Assembly (NCBI RefSeq): GCF_003014755.1
Contig: NZ_PYAW01000001.1
Location: forward strand, 62,001-126,000
Direction of reading: 5' to 3'
Length of the DNA: 64,000 nucleotides
From: Chitinophaga niastensis
GTDB lineage: Bacteria > Bacteroidota > Bacteroidia > Chitinophagales > Chitinophagaceae
Both the position numbers and the translations under genes were made by a program. The stretch's first letter is position 1; every line of letters begins with the position of its first letter. Below the pieces are notes generated by a model that was not told the DNA's origin, made no database searches, and saw only the letters and a program-made list of their open reading frames with translations. Shown here in pieces: positions 51,739 through 60,650 of the stretch.

Positions 51739-53055
51739 TTATTTGGAAGATTCTTTGGCAATTCGTGTAGGCGTGTCCGTTCCATTTACTATTGAGGTGG
51801 AACTTACAGCGATCGCCTTAATAATATCTGTAATATTTGTAATGTCCAATGTTTTCACTTCATCGCCTACTGTATGATAAAATTTATCTTTATCAATCTG
51901 CGTAGTGGAAATAGTATGCGCAGGCACGCCCAATCTGGCCAGGGTGGCGTTATCGGAGCGATAGAACAAGCCCTGCTCCGGATAAGGATCAGGATAGAAA
52001 TTAAACGTAGAGCCTTTCAGGTTACGTTGAAGAATAGGTCCGAAATCGGATTTCTCAAAGCCCGTAATAAAGGCGCTGTTCTTACCAAATTTGGATTCCT
52101 TACCAATCATCTCAATATTAAACATCGCTACCACTTTATCAGGATCCTGCTTTTTTGAAAAATATCTGGAGCCATAACCACCTGATTCCTCTGCTGTGAA
52201 AGCTACAAAAATAACAGAGCGTGCCGGATGTAATTGTTTGAAATATTTTGACAGCATAATCACCGCCGTAGTACCGGAAGCATCATCATCCGCGCCGTTG
52301 GCAATGCTATCTCCTGCTACTGCCGGCAATATACCCAGGTGATCATAGTGACCGGAAAATACTACGTATTCATCCGGTTTGGTACTGCCTTTGATCATAC
52401 CTCCCACATTGGCGAAATGCGTGCTTTTTATGGTTCTGTCGATATGAATAGACCAGGAAGCGGTATCTGCCACCGGTTCCTTTTCAAATGCCAGGATCAC
52501 CTGTTTCTTTGGTGCATTGACAGCTACTCTTTCTAACTGAGCAATACTATCATATGAATGTTCAGAGAAAGAAGCCCTGATATTCCCCAGATAACCTACC
52601 AGAGAAGCGTCCATCCATACCAGCGTATTCTTTTTCACCGAATCTGCGCTGTACAAAATTTTTATCAGCTCTCCCGGATCTTTTACGTGCACAACAGCAT
52701 AGTTGGTATCTTTTTCCCAGTTAAAGCTGCGGCTATTTCCCAGAGGGATAACGGGCCAGTCTTTTTGTTGCCCGCTAACGGTGAAGGATACACTGCTTTG
52801 TTGCAGACTATATTTGCTGAACTCCTCCAGAAACCCCTTTTCACCTGGTAATGGCTGCAGTCCTGCTTTTTCAAACTCTCCGCTGATAAACTGCGCTGCC
52901 TTTTCAATACCGGGTGTGCCGGGGAAACGTCCCTGCATATCATCTGCAGCAAGCGTACCAATAATACGTGCTACTTCTTTTTCTTTAATTTGTTGTGCAT
53001 AACCGGCAACAGTAATACAGCCGGTAGCCAGTAGTAATAACAGTGATTTTCTCAT
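51739..53055 (-). CDS. Secreted M28-family zinc aminopeptidase
   Basis: The 438-residue protein begins with a signal peptide (RKSLLLLLATGCITVAGYA). The M28 metal-binding and catalytic residues are visible: FSGHYDHLG (His and Asp), NGADDDASGT (bridging Asp), FTAEESGGYGS (Glu-Glu) and a later Glu in MFNIEMIGK and His in TISTTQ(ID)KDKFYHTVGD. It is probably a periplasmic or secreted aminopeptidase that takes N-terminal residues from peptides. The start codon is 8 bp from the TlpA-type gene upstream on the same strand, so the two are cotranscribed. Confidence 0.93.
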   Translation of the reverse strand: MRKSLLLLLATGCITVAGYAQQIKEKEVARIIGTLAADDMQGRFPGTPGIEKAAQFISGEFEKAGLQPLPGEKGFLEEFSKYSLQQSSVSFTVSGQQKDWPVIPLGNSRSFNWEKDTNYAVVHVKDPGELIKILYSADSVKKNTLVWMDASLVGYLGNIRASFSEHSYDSIAQLERVAVNAPKKQVILAFEKEPVADTASWSIHIDRTIKSTHFANVGGMIKGSTKPDEYVVFSGHYDHLGILPAVAGDSIANGADDDASGTTAVIMLSKYFKQLHPARSVIFVAFTAEESGGYGSRYFSKKQDPDKVVAMFNIEMIGKESKFGKNSAFITGFEKSDFGPILQRNLKGSTFNFYPDPYPEQGLFYRSDNATLARLGVPAHTISTTQIDKDKFYHTVGDEVKTLDITNITDIIKAIAVSSTSIVNGTDTPTRIAKESSK

Positions 53056-53063
53056 ATAAGCGT

Positions 53064-55214
53064 TTAATCTTTTTTCTCGTTGTTTATATTGGTTATTGGT
53101 TGCTGTTGTTGATCTTTCTTAAAATAGACAGTATTAAATGCTTGCAGGATGGCTGCATAGTTGCTCCCGAATTGCAAGTCTAACATTTTCCCCTGAGGTG
53201 ACACTAACACTTTGGTAGGATAGCCTCTCACTTTATATAATTTTTCTACTACTCCATCTGAATGCGCACCCGGAACAATGTATTGATGCTGCGTCATAAA
53301 CTCCTGCGCCACCTTCAATGATTCCGCGCAGGAAATAGCCAGCAAAGCGGTATTGGGATGAGTGCCTGCATTTATTTCTGCCGCCAGTTGATTCATCGCC
53401 GGAAAATCTTCCCGGCAGGGCACGCACCATGTTCCCCAGAAATCAATCAGCAACCACTTACCTTTATAATCGGATAATCGGATCTGCTCATTTTTTAGTC
53501 CTGTTAAAACAAAGTTGGGGGCTGTTTCCCATTCCTCCATCAACACTTCACGGAAATAAGCAGCAAATGATTTACCAGGAAAATGTTCAGTGAAGTATGT
53601 CTTCACCGTTTCCAATGTTTCCGGCTGCGCAGATAATTGTTTGGATAATACTTTCATGGCTTCCTCCGGTTTACCCATTGCATTCAGCTCCCGGGCAAAC
53701 ACAGACTGGTAGCTCTCTTCTCCTTCAAGCGCACTCCGGTCGTAATAACTTTCATATACTTTTTCTTCATTGTTTTTCGGTGCATTCGCAGCAGCCTGAC
53801 TGAGGTAGCCCAATGCAGCCTTTTTATCAGTCAACAATGTTTGTTTATACCTGAGGTAGTAAGCATGCGAGAGTATGTATTTATTCGCCAGCTTTTTATC
53901 TTTGAAGTATTTGGGTTTTCCATTCCAATATGCTGTATCCGCCTGGTTCATTTTCAGATCCACTATAGCCTTGTCCAGTAAGGCATTGGCCTCTTTATGA
54001 AGATTAGCTTTTTCTAACAGTTCATATACCAGCAGTTCATACCGCGCTGCTTTACCCAGCACTATCTCATCCACATTTACCTGGTTGAATTGTGCTGCTA
54101 TATTTTTTAGTATAGCCGTATCCGTAGTTTCCATTGCAGTATTCCAAAGGTACATGGGCCTGAGCTTTAACAGCAAGTCAAGATCCTTATCCTGCATCAT
54201 CAGTTGCAATACTTTTACAGCCGATTTCCTTTCATTCTGCATGGCATCTGCCGGATCCTTTTGTAAACTCTGGGCAAAGAAATTATTCATCCAGCTCTCC
54301 AACAAATTTGGATTGCTCATCAACATTCTGATCAATACCATGGCGGAATCAGGATTGTGCCTGAAAGTATCCCCCAGCTTATTAAATAGGTGGGCCATAT
54401 TGTCGGCAATATAAGCGGATGGTATTTTTTGCAATGCAGCACTGTATAGCCCAAACATAGAGGGTTTCCTGCTGCGCTGGTAAACATCCAGTTTTGCAAC
54501 ACTATACAAAGGATCACTACTGTATTTCGGGTCATTTAATGCCAGGAAATCAACTACCCTGGCGGAGTCCTGTTCTCCGTTTACTTTCAGGTAATTGCTC
54601 GGCCAGCCCATGCGTACAAGTGCACTAAACAAGGCGGTATCTGCTTTGGGTATTGGCGCATCTGCCGGTAGCAAGGTGACCTTTTGTTCAGCTCCCTCCT
54701 GCTTTAACGGTGAACTGCGAAAGAGTAACCGCAATTCCGCCGGAACAGTGTTACGTAAATTTTGTGGCAGGCGCTGACTATTTTCTGTTTCCAACGCCCA
54801 GTCCTTTATAATTTTGCTGGTGAGCACATCTAAATTCTGTGGATCCGAAATGCTATCGTTCGCATAAATAGTGATGTTCATCGGCAGATACAATAAAGCC
54901 ATACCATCTAAAATAGCAGCCCCATTCAGTTTATAGGTGGCGATATCTCCACTGAAATAATTTACGGGATATTTTCCGCTGGCTTTCTCCCTCACACTTT
55001 GGAGCATACACATGGCGCTGGTATTACCTTTTTTATCTGTGTCCCCAATAGTAACCCGGTAGATCTTTTCTATGAACCTATTAACATCCAGGGCATTACT
55101 GGTAGTGGTAAGCTGGTATAACCTGGTTTCATTTTTTCTGAATTTTGTTTGTGCTGATACAGAGATGGCATGAGAGAGTATCAGCGCTGCTATCAGGGTG
55201 TGGCATTTGGGCAT
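53064..55214 (-). CDS. Large periplasmic protein with C-terminal TlpA-like thioredoxin domain
   Basis: The 716-residue protein starts with a signal peptide (KCHTLIAALILSHAISVSA). About 550 residues of unrecognised, mostly helical sequence follow, with TPR-like stretches (KAALGYLSQAAANAPK, and later MGKPEEAMKVLSKQL). A TlpA/ResA-type thioredoxin domain (about 570-700) has LLIDFWGTWCVPC (CxxC at 597-600) and cis-Pro in RGYPTK. It would reduce or isomerise disulfides in periplasmic or surface proteins. This two-part layout is common in Bacteroidota. It is the first gene of an operon with the M28 peptidase gene. Confidence 0.9.
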   Translation of the reverse strand: MPKCHTLIAALILSHAISVSAQTKFRKNETRLYQLTTTSNALDVNRFIEKIYRVTIGDTDKKGNTSAMCMLQSVREKASGKYPVNYFSGDIATYKLNGAAILDGMALLYLPMNITIYANDSISDPQNLDVLTSKIIKDWALETENSQRLPQNLRNTVPAELRLLFRSSPLKQEGAEQKVTLLPADAPIPKADTALFSALVRMGWPSNYLKVNGEQDSARVVDFLALNDPKYSSDPLYSVAKLDVYQRSRKPSMFGLYSAALQKIPSAYIADNMAHLFNKLGDTFRHNPDSAMVLIRMLMSNPNLLESWMNNFFAQSLQKDPADAMQNERKSAVKVLQLMMQDKDLDLLLKLRPMYLWNTAMETTDTAILKNIAAQFNQVNVDEIVLGKAARYELLVYELLEKANLHKEANALLDKAIVDLKMNQADTAYWNGKPKYFKDKKLANKYILSHAYYLRYKQTLLTDKKAALGYLSQAAANAPKNNEEKVYESYYDRSALEGEESYQSVFARELNAMGKPEEAMKVLSKQLSAQPETLETVKTYFTEHFPGKSFAAYFREVLMEEWETAPNFVLTGLKNEQIRLSDYKGKWLLIDFWGTWCVPCREDFPAMNQLAAEINAGTHPNTALLAISCAESLKVAQEFMTQHQYIVPGAHSDGVVEKLYKVRGYPTKVLVSPQGKMLDLQFGSNYAAILQAFNTVYFKKDQQQQPITNINNEKKD

Positions 55215-55308
55215 AATGGGGAACAGATTTTAATATCTGAAAATAGTCATATAAACAGGAACAAACAATAGCTGCTGAGTATCTCCGCACTTCCTTTGAT
55301 TATTTGCG

Positions 55309-55316
55309 TATTTTTG
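55309..55316 (+). promoter_or_regulatory. Possible -7 element for ruvB
   Basis: TATTTTTG, 14 bp before the ruvB ATG, fits TAnnTTTG. No TTG lies at the normal -33 distance (a TTTG at 55295 is too close). The leader would be very short. Confidence 0.45.
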
Positions 55317-55330
55317 GGCACATACAATAT

Positions 55331-56359
55331 ATGTCCAATCAGCCTTTAAGACCAGACGAGAATAAGCTCAGCGCCGCTGAGAAAGAGTTTGAAAATAGTA
55401 TACGTCCGCGGGAGATCATTGATTTTTCGGGCCAGGACCAGATTATCGAAAACCTGAAGATATTTATCAAAGCGGCAAAAATGCGTGACGAAGCGCTTGA
55501 TCATGTGTTGTTCCATGGCCCTCCGGGTTTGGGTAAAACAACGCTGTCGCGCATTGTAGCCAATGAGTTGGGGGTAAACATCCGTGAAACTTCCGGTCCG
55601 GTTATTGAAAAGCCCGGCGATCTCGCAGGTTTGCTCACCAACCTGGAAGATAAAGACGTACTATTTATTGATGAAATACACCGGTTAAGTACTGTGGTGG
55701 AAGAATACCTGTATTCTGCCATGGAAGATTACCGCATCGATATCATGATAGATACGGGTCCTAATGCACGGTCTATACAAATCAACTTACATCCGTTTAC
55801 ACTGATAGGCGCTACCACGCGTTCAGGGCTGCTTACAGCACCTTTGTTATCGCGTTTCGGGATTAAGTCGAGACTGGAATACTATAATGCTGCTACGCTG
55901 CAAAAGATCCTGTGGCGTGCCGCAGGATTGCTCCATACCAAGATCACTTCTGATGCAGCCAATGAAATAGCCCGGCGATCCCGTGGTACACCGCGTATTG
56001 CAAATGGTTTGTTACGGCGGGTACGCGATTTTGCGCAGGTAGTAGGCAATGGTATCATCGACATGGAAATAGCGCAGTACAGCCTCAAAGCATTGAATGT
56101 GGATGAATACGGTTTAGATGAAATGGATAACCGTATCTTAAATATTATTATCGAAAACTTTAAAGGAGGGCCTGTGGGCATCACCACTATTGCTACTGCA
56201 GTAGGGGAAGAAGCTGGTACTTTGGAAGAAGTGTATGAGCCATTCCTGATCCAGGAAGGTTTTATTAAACGTACCCCAAGAGGAAGAGAGGTAACGGAGA
56301 AAGCGTATACGCACCTGGGGAAAACACCTTTCAGAGGGGGAAACAATATGTTGTTTTAA
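55331..56359 (+). CDS. ruvB: Holliday junction branch-migration ATPase RuvB
   Basis: The protein has 342 residues from ATG 55331 ([13 protein letters not shown]); an upstream ATG at 55304 adds nine residues and would overlap the promoter, so it is rejected. It drives branch migration with RuvA. Walker A is [13 protein letters not shown], Walker B is [12 protein letters not shown], and sensor 1 is in [11 protein letters not shown] with the arginine finger near LLSRFG. The C-terminal winged helix ends [11 protein letters not shown]. No ruvA adjoins, but ruvC lies 2.8 kb downstream. Palindrome copy E begins 2 bp after the stop. Confidence 0.97.
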   Translation: MSNQPLRPDENKLSAAEKEFENSIRPREIIDFSGQDQIIENLKIFIKAAKMRDEALDHVLFHGPPGLGKTTLSRIVANELGVNIRETSGPVIEKPGDLAGLLTNLEDKDVLFIDEIHRLSTVVEEYLYSAMEDYRIDIMIDTGPNARSIQINLHPFTLIGATTRSGLLTAPLLSRFGIKSRLEYYNAATLQKILWRAAGLLHTKITSDAANEIARRSRGTPRIANGLLRRVRDFAQVVGNGIIDMEIAQYSLKALNVDEYGLDEMDNRILNIIIENFKGGPVGITTIATAVGEEAGTLEEVYEPFLIQEGFIKRTPRGREVTEKAYTHLGKTPFRGGNNMLF

Positions 56360-56360
56360 C

Positions 56361-56540
56361 TTTTGTCTTTCCCAGGATTAGACTGATTATCCTGATTTTC
56401 CTGATTTTATTTTTTTGATTTAGATAGATTTAAAAAGATTAGCGAAGATCAAAGCGGTTATATCCGCTCTGATCTTCGCTAATCTTTTTATTTTAATTCA
56501 AAAAAATCATGGGAATCAGTCTAATCCTGGGAAAGACAAA
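56361..56540. repeat. Large intergenic palindrome, copy E (ruvB / OmpR regulator)
   Basis: This 180 bp element starts 1 bp after the ruvB stop and ends 14 bp before the convergent regulator stop. Left arm TTTTGTCTTTCCCAG with units GATTAGACT GATTATCCT GATTTTCCT. The right arm lacks one 9-base unit and reads (as complement) GATTAGACT GATTCCCAT, so this copy has an imperfect palindrome. The AGCGAAGAT core is at 56441-56449 with its complement in the inner stem. Confidence 0.87.
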
Positions 56541-56554
56541 AGCCGAAGGCTTTA

Positions 56555-57262
56555 TTACTCTTTCACTACCAACCGGAAACCATTTCCGTGAATGTTCACG
56601 ATTTCAATATTGGTATCATCTTTTAGGTATTTGCGCAGCTTGGCGATATATACGTCCATACTGCGACCATTGAAATAAGTATCGCTACCCCAAATTTTCT
56701 TCAGTGCCAGTTCACGCGGTAACAAATCATTTTTATGTTCGCATAACATGTGCAACAATTCGTTTTCCTTTGGAGACAACGTATGTGTTTCACCATTATG
56801 TGCCAGTGTGCGCAGGCGGGAGTTGAATGCATAAGAACCTACGATGAACTCATGTATTTCTTCTTCCTTGTTATTCAGTTCCTGGTTGCGTTTCAGGATA
56901 GCTTTAATTTTCAGCAGCAGCAATTCGCTGTCGAATGGTTTGGAGATATAATCATCCGCGCCCAGTTTGTAGCCCTGAATAATATCTTCCTTCATGGTTT
57001 TGGCCGACAGAAAGAAAAGGGGAATATCAGGATCTACATCTCTGATTTCTTCCGCCAGTTTAAAGCCGTCCATATTGGGCATCATGATGTCCAGGAGACA
57101 GATATCGAATTTTTCACGGCGGAAGGCTGCCAGCGCCAGAATACCATCGCGGCACAATTCAACATCATAATCATTCAGCTCCAGGTAGTTCTTTAACACC
57201 ATACCCAGATTGGTATCATCTTCGGCCAGTAATATTTTCGGTTTACGTTCTTCCATAATCAT
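56555..57262 (-). CDS. OmpR-family response regulator, RprY-like
   Basis: The 235-residue protein has a receiver domain (EERKPKILLAEDDTNLG, phosphoacceptor in ICLLDIMMPNMDG, Lys in YISKPFDSEL) and a C-terminal winged-helix DNA-binding domain (ELLHMLCEHKNDLLPRELAL, then SDTYFNGRSMDVYIAKLRKYL). The RSMDVYI segment and the ending HGNGFRLVV are typical of the RprY group in Bacteroidota. No kinase gene is adjacent. Start could be ATG 57262 or the next ATG at 57256 (MEERKPKI). A TATATTTG element (57286-57279 on the minus strand) lies upstream. Confidence 0.92.
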   Translation of the reverse strand: MIMEERKPKILLAEDDTNLGMVLKNYLELNDYDVELCRDGILALAAFRREKFDICLLDIMMPNMDGFKLAEEIRDVDPDIPLFFLSAKTMKEDIIQGYKLGADDYISKPFDSELLLLKIKAILKRNQELNNKEEEIHEFIVGSYAFNSRLRTLAHNGETHTLSPKENELLHMLCEHKNDLLPRELALKKIWGSDTYFNGRSMDVYIAKLRKYLKDDTNIEIVNIHGNGFRLVVKE

Positions 57263-57278
57263 AAAGGGTTGATTATAA

Positions 57279-57286
57279 CAAATATA
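57279..57286 (-). promoter_or_regulatory. Possible -7 element for the OmpR-type regulator gene
   Basis: Read on the minus strand this is TATATTTG, a TAnnTTTG match, 17 bp before the regulator start. No -33 TTG is seen at the expected distance. Confidence 0.45.
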
Positions 57287-57379
57287 AAGTTTTTTATGCG
57301 GCTGGAAAGGTCGTTAAATTTTGGGCTTGTCAGCTCAAATGAATTGTTAAACTATTACCGGCGGGGCCTGTAATCCGTC

Positions 57380-58171
57380 TTATTTCTTGCTCAACAGGGA
57401 AGTGAAGGGGTGCCGGAGGTGGCCATAGTTAATCATATCTACCACAATATTTCCAACAGAAATAGGGCTTTCTATGCGTAATGGCACTTTGTTTGCGTCA
57501 TCGCTTACCCATACCGACATTTTCTCTCCGCCTTCAAAGATGGTTCCTTTAATCAGCAGGGGTTTGAATTTAATAGCCCGGAATTTCCCGAACTTGGTAT
57601 CCACTTCCTCTTTTCCCATATATCTTATGTAGATATTATACACCTGGTCGTCCAGGAACATGGCGAAAGGGATCTTATCTCCGGCGTTATACTTGCTGAA
57701 ATCGATATTGCGGGCGTAATAGATAGCGCTGATCACGTCCTGCACACAAGGTGGCACCGTAAAAGTGCCGTTGGTGCTGATAGCCTGATGACCAGCCTGG
57801 TTAAATACCACATTGTTATAGATCTTATATCCGCCTTCATTTACATTGCGCAGAAATTTCAGTGGCTGCAGGGTGGCGGTGTCGATAAAGCTTTCGTATT
57901 TATCGCGTACTTTAAAGATCCAGTCGTATGCGCGGTAAGTTTTCCCATCGCCGGTTACATGGTATACATCGCGGTTGGCAAAACGTTCGAGGACGCTGGT
58001 AAAAATGGCTTCACCTGCGCCTACGTACATTTTACCGAGGTTATAATACACTTTGAAGGTAATGGTCTCTCCTGCATTAAAACTGGAATTACGGATAGAG
58101 CAGAAGTCGTTTTGGGCTTCAACGGGTTGAATACAGGTGATTACTAGAACTATGAGTAGAAGATACCTCAT
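57380..58171 (-). CDS. DUF3108-family exported protein
   Basis: The 263-residue protein has a signal peptide (RYLLLIVLVITCIQPVEAQ) followed by a DUF3108 domain: FNAGETITFKVYYNLGKMYVGAGEA, YHVTGDGKTYRAYDWIFKV and VWVSDDANKVPLRIESPISVG near the C-terminus. The fold is a beta-rich, lipocalin-like module. Function is unknown; members are periplasmic or outer-membrane proteins in many Bacteroidota. It lies 9 bp after the flippase-like gene stop on the same strand, so both are probably in one operon. Confidence 0.87.
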   Translation of the reverse strand: MRYLLLIVLVITCIQPVEAQNDFCSIRNSSFNAGETITFKVYYNLGKMYVGAGEAIFTSVLERFANRDVYHVTGDGKTYRAYDWIFKVRDKYESFIDTATLQPLKFLRNVNEGGYKIYNNVVFNQAGHQAISTNGTFTVPPCVQDVISAIYYARNIDFSKYNAGDKIPFAMFLDDQVYNIYIRYMGKEEVDTKFGKFRAIKFKPLLIKGTIFEGGEKMSVWVSDDANKVPLRIESPISVGNIVVDMINYGHLRHPFTSLLSKK

Positions 58172-58180
58172 TGGTGGAAG

Positions 58181-59233
58181 CTATTTTTCCTTAAAAATTT
58201 TTACTCCTAAAAGCAGCACGCTTCCTAAAACGGCCGGCAGCACAAGGTTGATTAGCCATATCCCTACAGTTGCTGCTATAATAGCCGCTGTATTGGAACT
58301 GAGCAACCCAAGAAAAAAAATACTCACCTTTCCGCGCACTCCCAGTTCAGCGATAGCAATGGTAGGTACTACCGCCATTACAAGATAAATTATGCTGTTC
58401 AACAAAAAGGCTTGTATCCACAGAAATTCCAGTCCCAGTGCGTCCAACAAAATCAAATACTGTGCCGAGAAGACCATGTACCGGAGGGCTGAAAGTAGCA
58501 ACAGGTAACGTAAATCGCCGGATGAGTATTTCACAATGATTTGCACAAACACCTTTACTTTACGAAGGAAAGGTATCTTTTCAAATACAGACAGAATAAT
58601 TTGCAACCGAAAATATAACAATATCGTCAGGGCACAAATAACTACCAGTGTTCCTAACAGTATTTTTTGCCAGAAAGTGGTGGTAGTATAGGCATGATCC
58701 TTTACCAGCGTGAAGTTATTGACATAATAGATCAAGCCAATTAACCCAAAGATAATAGTCACGATCAGTTGACTGAAACTACCCACAATAGTGGCAGCTA
58801 TCGCTTTAAGCTTGTTTTTATTTTTCAGGTAAAGAATGCGTCCACCGTATTCGCCTACACGATTTGGTGTGTTAATAGAGAGCGATACCCCCGAAAGAAT
58901 AGCGCTGAAAGCCCGTAAAAAAGATACTTCCTCCAGTGGTTTAACTACCTTTTGCCATTTCCGTGCTTCCAGTCCCCAGTTAAAAAGCATGAGGATCGAT
59001 ACTATGAAGATGCCCATCCATCCTCTTTGTTGCAGGGAATCACCCATCTGCAACAATGACTGCTGCAGATTATCGCGATGAATCAATTGCGAATAAATAG
59101 AGTATGCCAGCCATGTAAAAAGCCCCGCCCCTAATAAGTAATTGAGAATTATTTTGGTACTTTTGTTCAGATAGTAAGATTTTGGCAAAAATAAACTGTG
59201 GTTGGCAAACAAGTCTAAAATAATTCTCGGCAT
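58181..59233 (-). CDS. Lysylphosphatidylglycerol-synthase-TM/flippase-like membrane protein
   Basis: The 350-residue protein has about eight to nine transmembrane helices and belongs to the UPF0104/AglD-type family (MprF flippase domain-like). Typical segments are LRAFSAILSGVSLSINTPNRVGEYGGRIL, here split as FSAILSGVSLSINTPNRVGE and GRILYLKNKNKLKAIAA, and VPTIAIAELGVRGKVSIFF. It may flip phospholipid or glycolipid. The ATG at 59233 overlaps the divergent ruvC start by 32 bp; a TTG at 59188 (MPKSYYLNKS) would leave a small gap instead. Which start is used is not clear from sequence. Confidence 0.87.
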   Translation of the reverse strand: MPRIILDLFANHSLFLPKSYYLNKSTKIILNYLLGAGLFTWLAYSIYSQLIHRDNLQQSLLQMGDSLQQRGWMGIFIVSILMLFNWGLEARKWQKVVKPLEEVSFLRAFSAILSGVSLSINTPNRVGEYGGRILYLKNKNKLKAIAATIVGSFSQLIVTIIFGLIGLIYYVNNFTLVKDHAYTTTTFWQKILLGTLVVICALTILLYFRLQIILSVFEKIPFLRKVKVFVQIIVKYSSGDLRYLLLLSALRYMVFSAQYLILLDALGLEFLWIQAFLLNSIIYLVMAVVPTIAIAELGVRGKVSIFFLGLLSSNTAAIIAATVGIWLINLVLPAVLGSVLLLGVKIFKEK

Positions 59234-59762
59234 TGACCCCGGTACCCTCGTAATGGGCTATGGGCTTATACTTATAGAAGGAAAAAAAGTTAGTCTTATT
59301 GACATGGACGTGCTAAAACTATCTAAATTTAAAGATCACTACGAAAGACTACAGCTGATTCATAGCAGGGTACATGAACTTATTCATCAGCATAAACCCA
59401 ATAGTTTTGCCATTGAAGCTCCCTTTTTTGGCAAGAACGTGCAAAGTATGCTGAAGTTGGGTCGGGCGCAGGGTGTGGCTATCGCTGCAGCGATGCAGGG
59501 AGGTCTTCCCGTAACAGAGTATTCCCCTAAAAAAGTAAAACAATCTGTTACCGGCAATGGTAACGCTGATAAAGAACAGGTATGGCTCATGCTTCAACGC
59601 ATACTGCAGATTACAGAACGGCCTGATTACTTTGATGCTACAGATGCCCTGGCGGTGGCCGTTTGCCATTTTTACCAGGAAGGCAGTCCACTTGCAGGTA
59701 TTTCTAAAGCAAAAGGTTGGGACAAGTTCCTACAACAACACCCCGAAAGGATTTCAAAGTAA
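59202..59762 (+). CDS. ruvC: Holliday junction endonuclease RuvC, TTG start
   Basis: The 186-residue resolvase cuts Holliday junctions symmetrically. Catalytic acids are in ILGIDPGT (Asp), the AIEAPFFGKN Glu, and the C-terminal DATDALAVAVCH (Asp, Asp). The KKVKQSVTGNGNADKEQV DNA-binding segment is intact. No ATG is available: the frame opens after a stop at 59175-59177, and the first credible start is TTG at 59202 (LANKSKIILGID...). The divergent flippase gene overlaps this start. A promoter for ruvC must therefore lie inside the other gene. Confidence 0.92.
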   Translation: MANKSKIILGIDPGTLVMGYGLILIEGKKVSLIDMDVLKLSKFKDHYERLQLIHSRVHELIHQHKPNSFAIEAPFFGKNVQSMLKLGRAQGVAIAAAMQGGLPVTEYSPKKVKQSVTGNGNADKEQVWLMLQRILQITERPDYFDATDALAVAVCHFYQEGSPLAGISKAKGWDKFLQQHPERISK

Positions 59763-59950
59763 TAACTCCGGCACTAAAAGGTTATTTCATAATTCCGTAA
59801 ATTGTAGTTACTTTGGTTGAAATTCATCGGCCCATTAAAAAAGCTAACCGACAGTGTGTCCGGACAATAGCAAACTATGAAAAATGACCATCATTTGTTG
59901 TACCGTATTTGTACAACAAGCTTTTTTATTTTAATCAGCATCAGGCAGAT

Positions 59951-60646
59951 ATGAAAGCAAGAATCCTATTGGTGGAAGATGATCAATATATTGGTGCGGT
60001 AACAAAGAAACGATTGGAGGAAGCGGGCTATGATGTAGTCCACAGTATTGATGGCCAGGCAGCCTGGGAACAGTTCCAGTTACGCTCATTCGATATTTGT
60101 TTGCTGGATGTAGTAATGCCCAAAAAAGACGGCCTGGAACTGGCACAGCAAATCCGTGAACTTAACGACCTCGTTCCTATATTATTCCTCACTTCCAAAA
60201 ATGAAAGGGAAGACAGAATCGCCGGCCTGCAAACCGGCGCAGATGATTATATCAGCAAGCCTTTCAGCATGCAGGAACTGATCCTGCGCATTGAAGTATT
60301 TCTGAAAAGGACCATGAGCCGGAGCAAAGACAAGTCCCATCTCTTCGCAATAGGTAAACTCACCTTTGATTATGAAGACTTGCGTCTCTATTCCGAAACC
60401 GGCGAAGTATCTATTTCTCTTACACAAAAAGAAGCAGACCTGTTAAAATATCTCTGTAACAATCCCAATAAAACATTGAAAAGAGAAGACATCCTCTCTC
60501 ATGTATGGGGAAAAGATGATTATTTCCTTGGCCGCAGTATGGATGTTTTTATCACCAAGCTCCGGAAACATTTTAAGTCGGACCCCCAAATTAAACTGGA
60601 AACTGTTCATGGTGTCGGGTTCCGGTTCAATATTCCGGCAAAATAA
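59951..60646 (+). CDS. OmpR-family response regulator, RprY-like (second copy)
   Basis: The protein has 231 residues from ATG 59951 (MKARILLVEDD). An in-frame ATG at 59909 would add 14 unrelated residues. Receiver: LLVEDDQYIG, phosphoacceptor in ICLLDVVMPKKDG, Lys in YISKPFSMQEL. C-terminal winged helix: EADLLKYLCNNPNKTLKRED and WGKDDYFLGRSMDVFITKLRKHF, then TVHGVGFRFN. It is a paralogue of the regulator at 56555. Neither has a kinase gene next to it. It lies 188 bp after ruvC. Confidence 0.92.
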   Translation: MKARILLVEDDQYIGAVTKKRLEEAGYDVVHSIDGQAAWEQFQLRSFDICLLDVVMPKKDGLELAQQIRELNDLVPILFLTSKNEREDRIAGLQTGADDYISKPFSMQELILRIEVFLKRTMSRSKDKSHLFAIGKLTFDYEDLRLYSETGEVSISLTQKEADLLKYLCNNPNKTLKREDILSHVWGKDDYFLGRSMDVFITKLRKHFKSDPQIKLETVHGVGFRFNIPAK

Positions 60647-60650
60647 TCCT

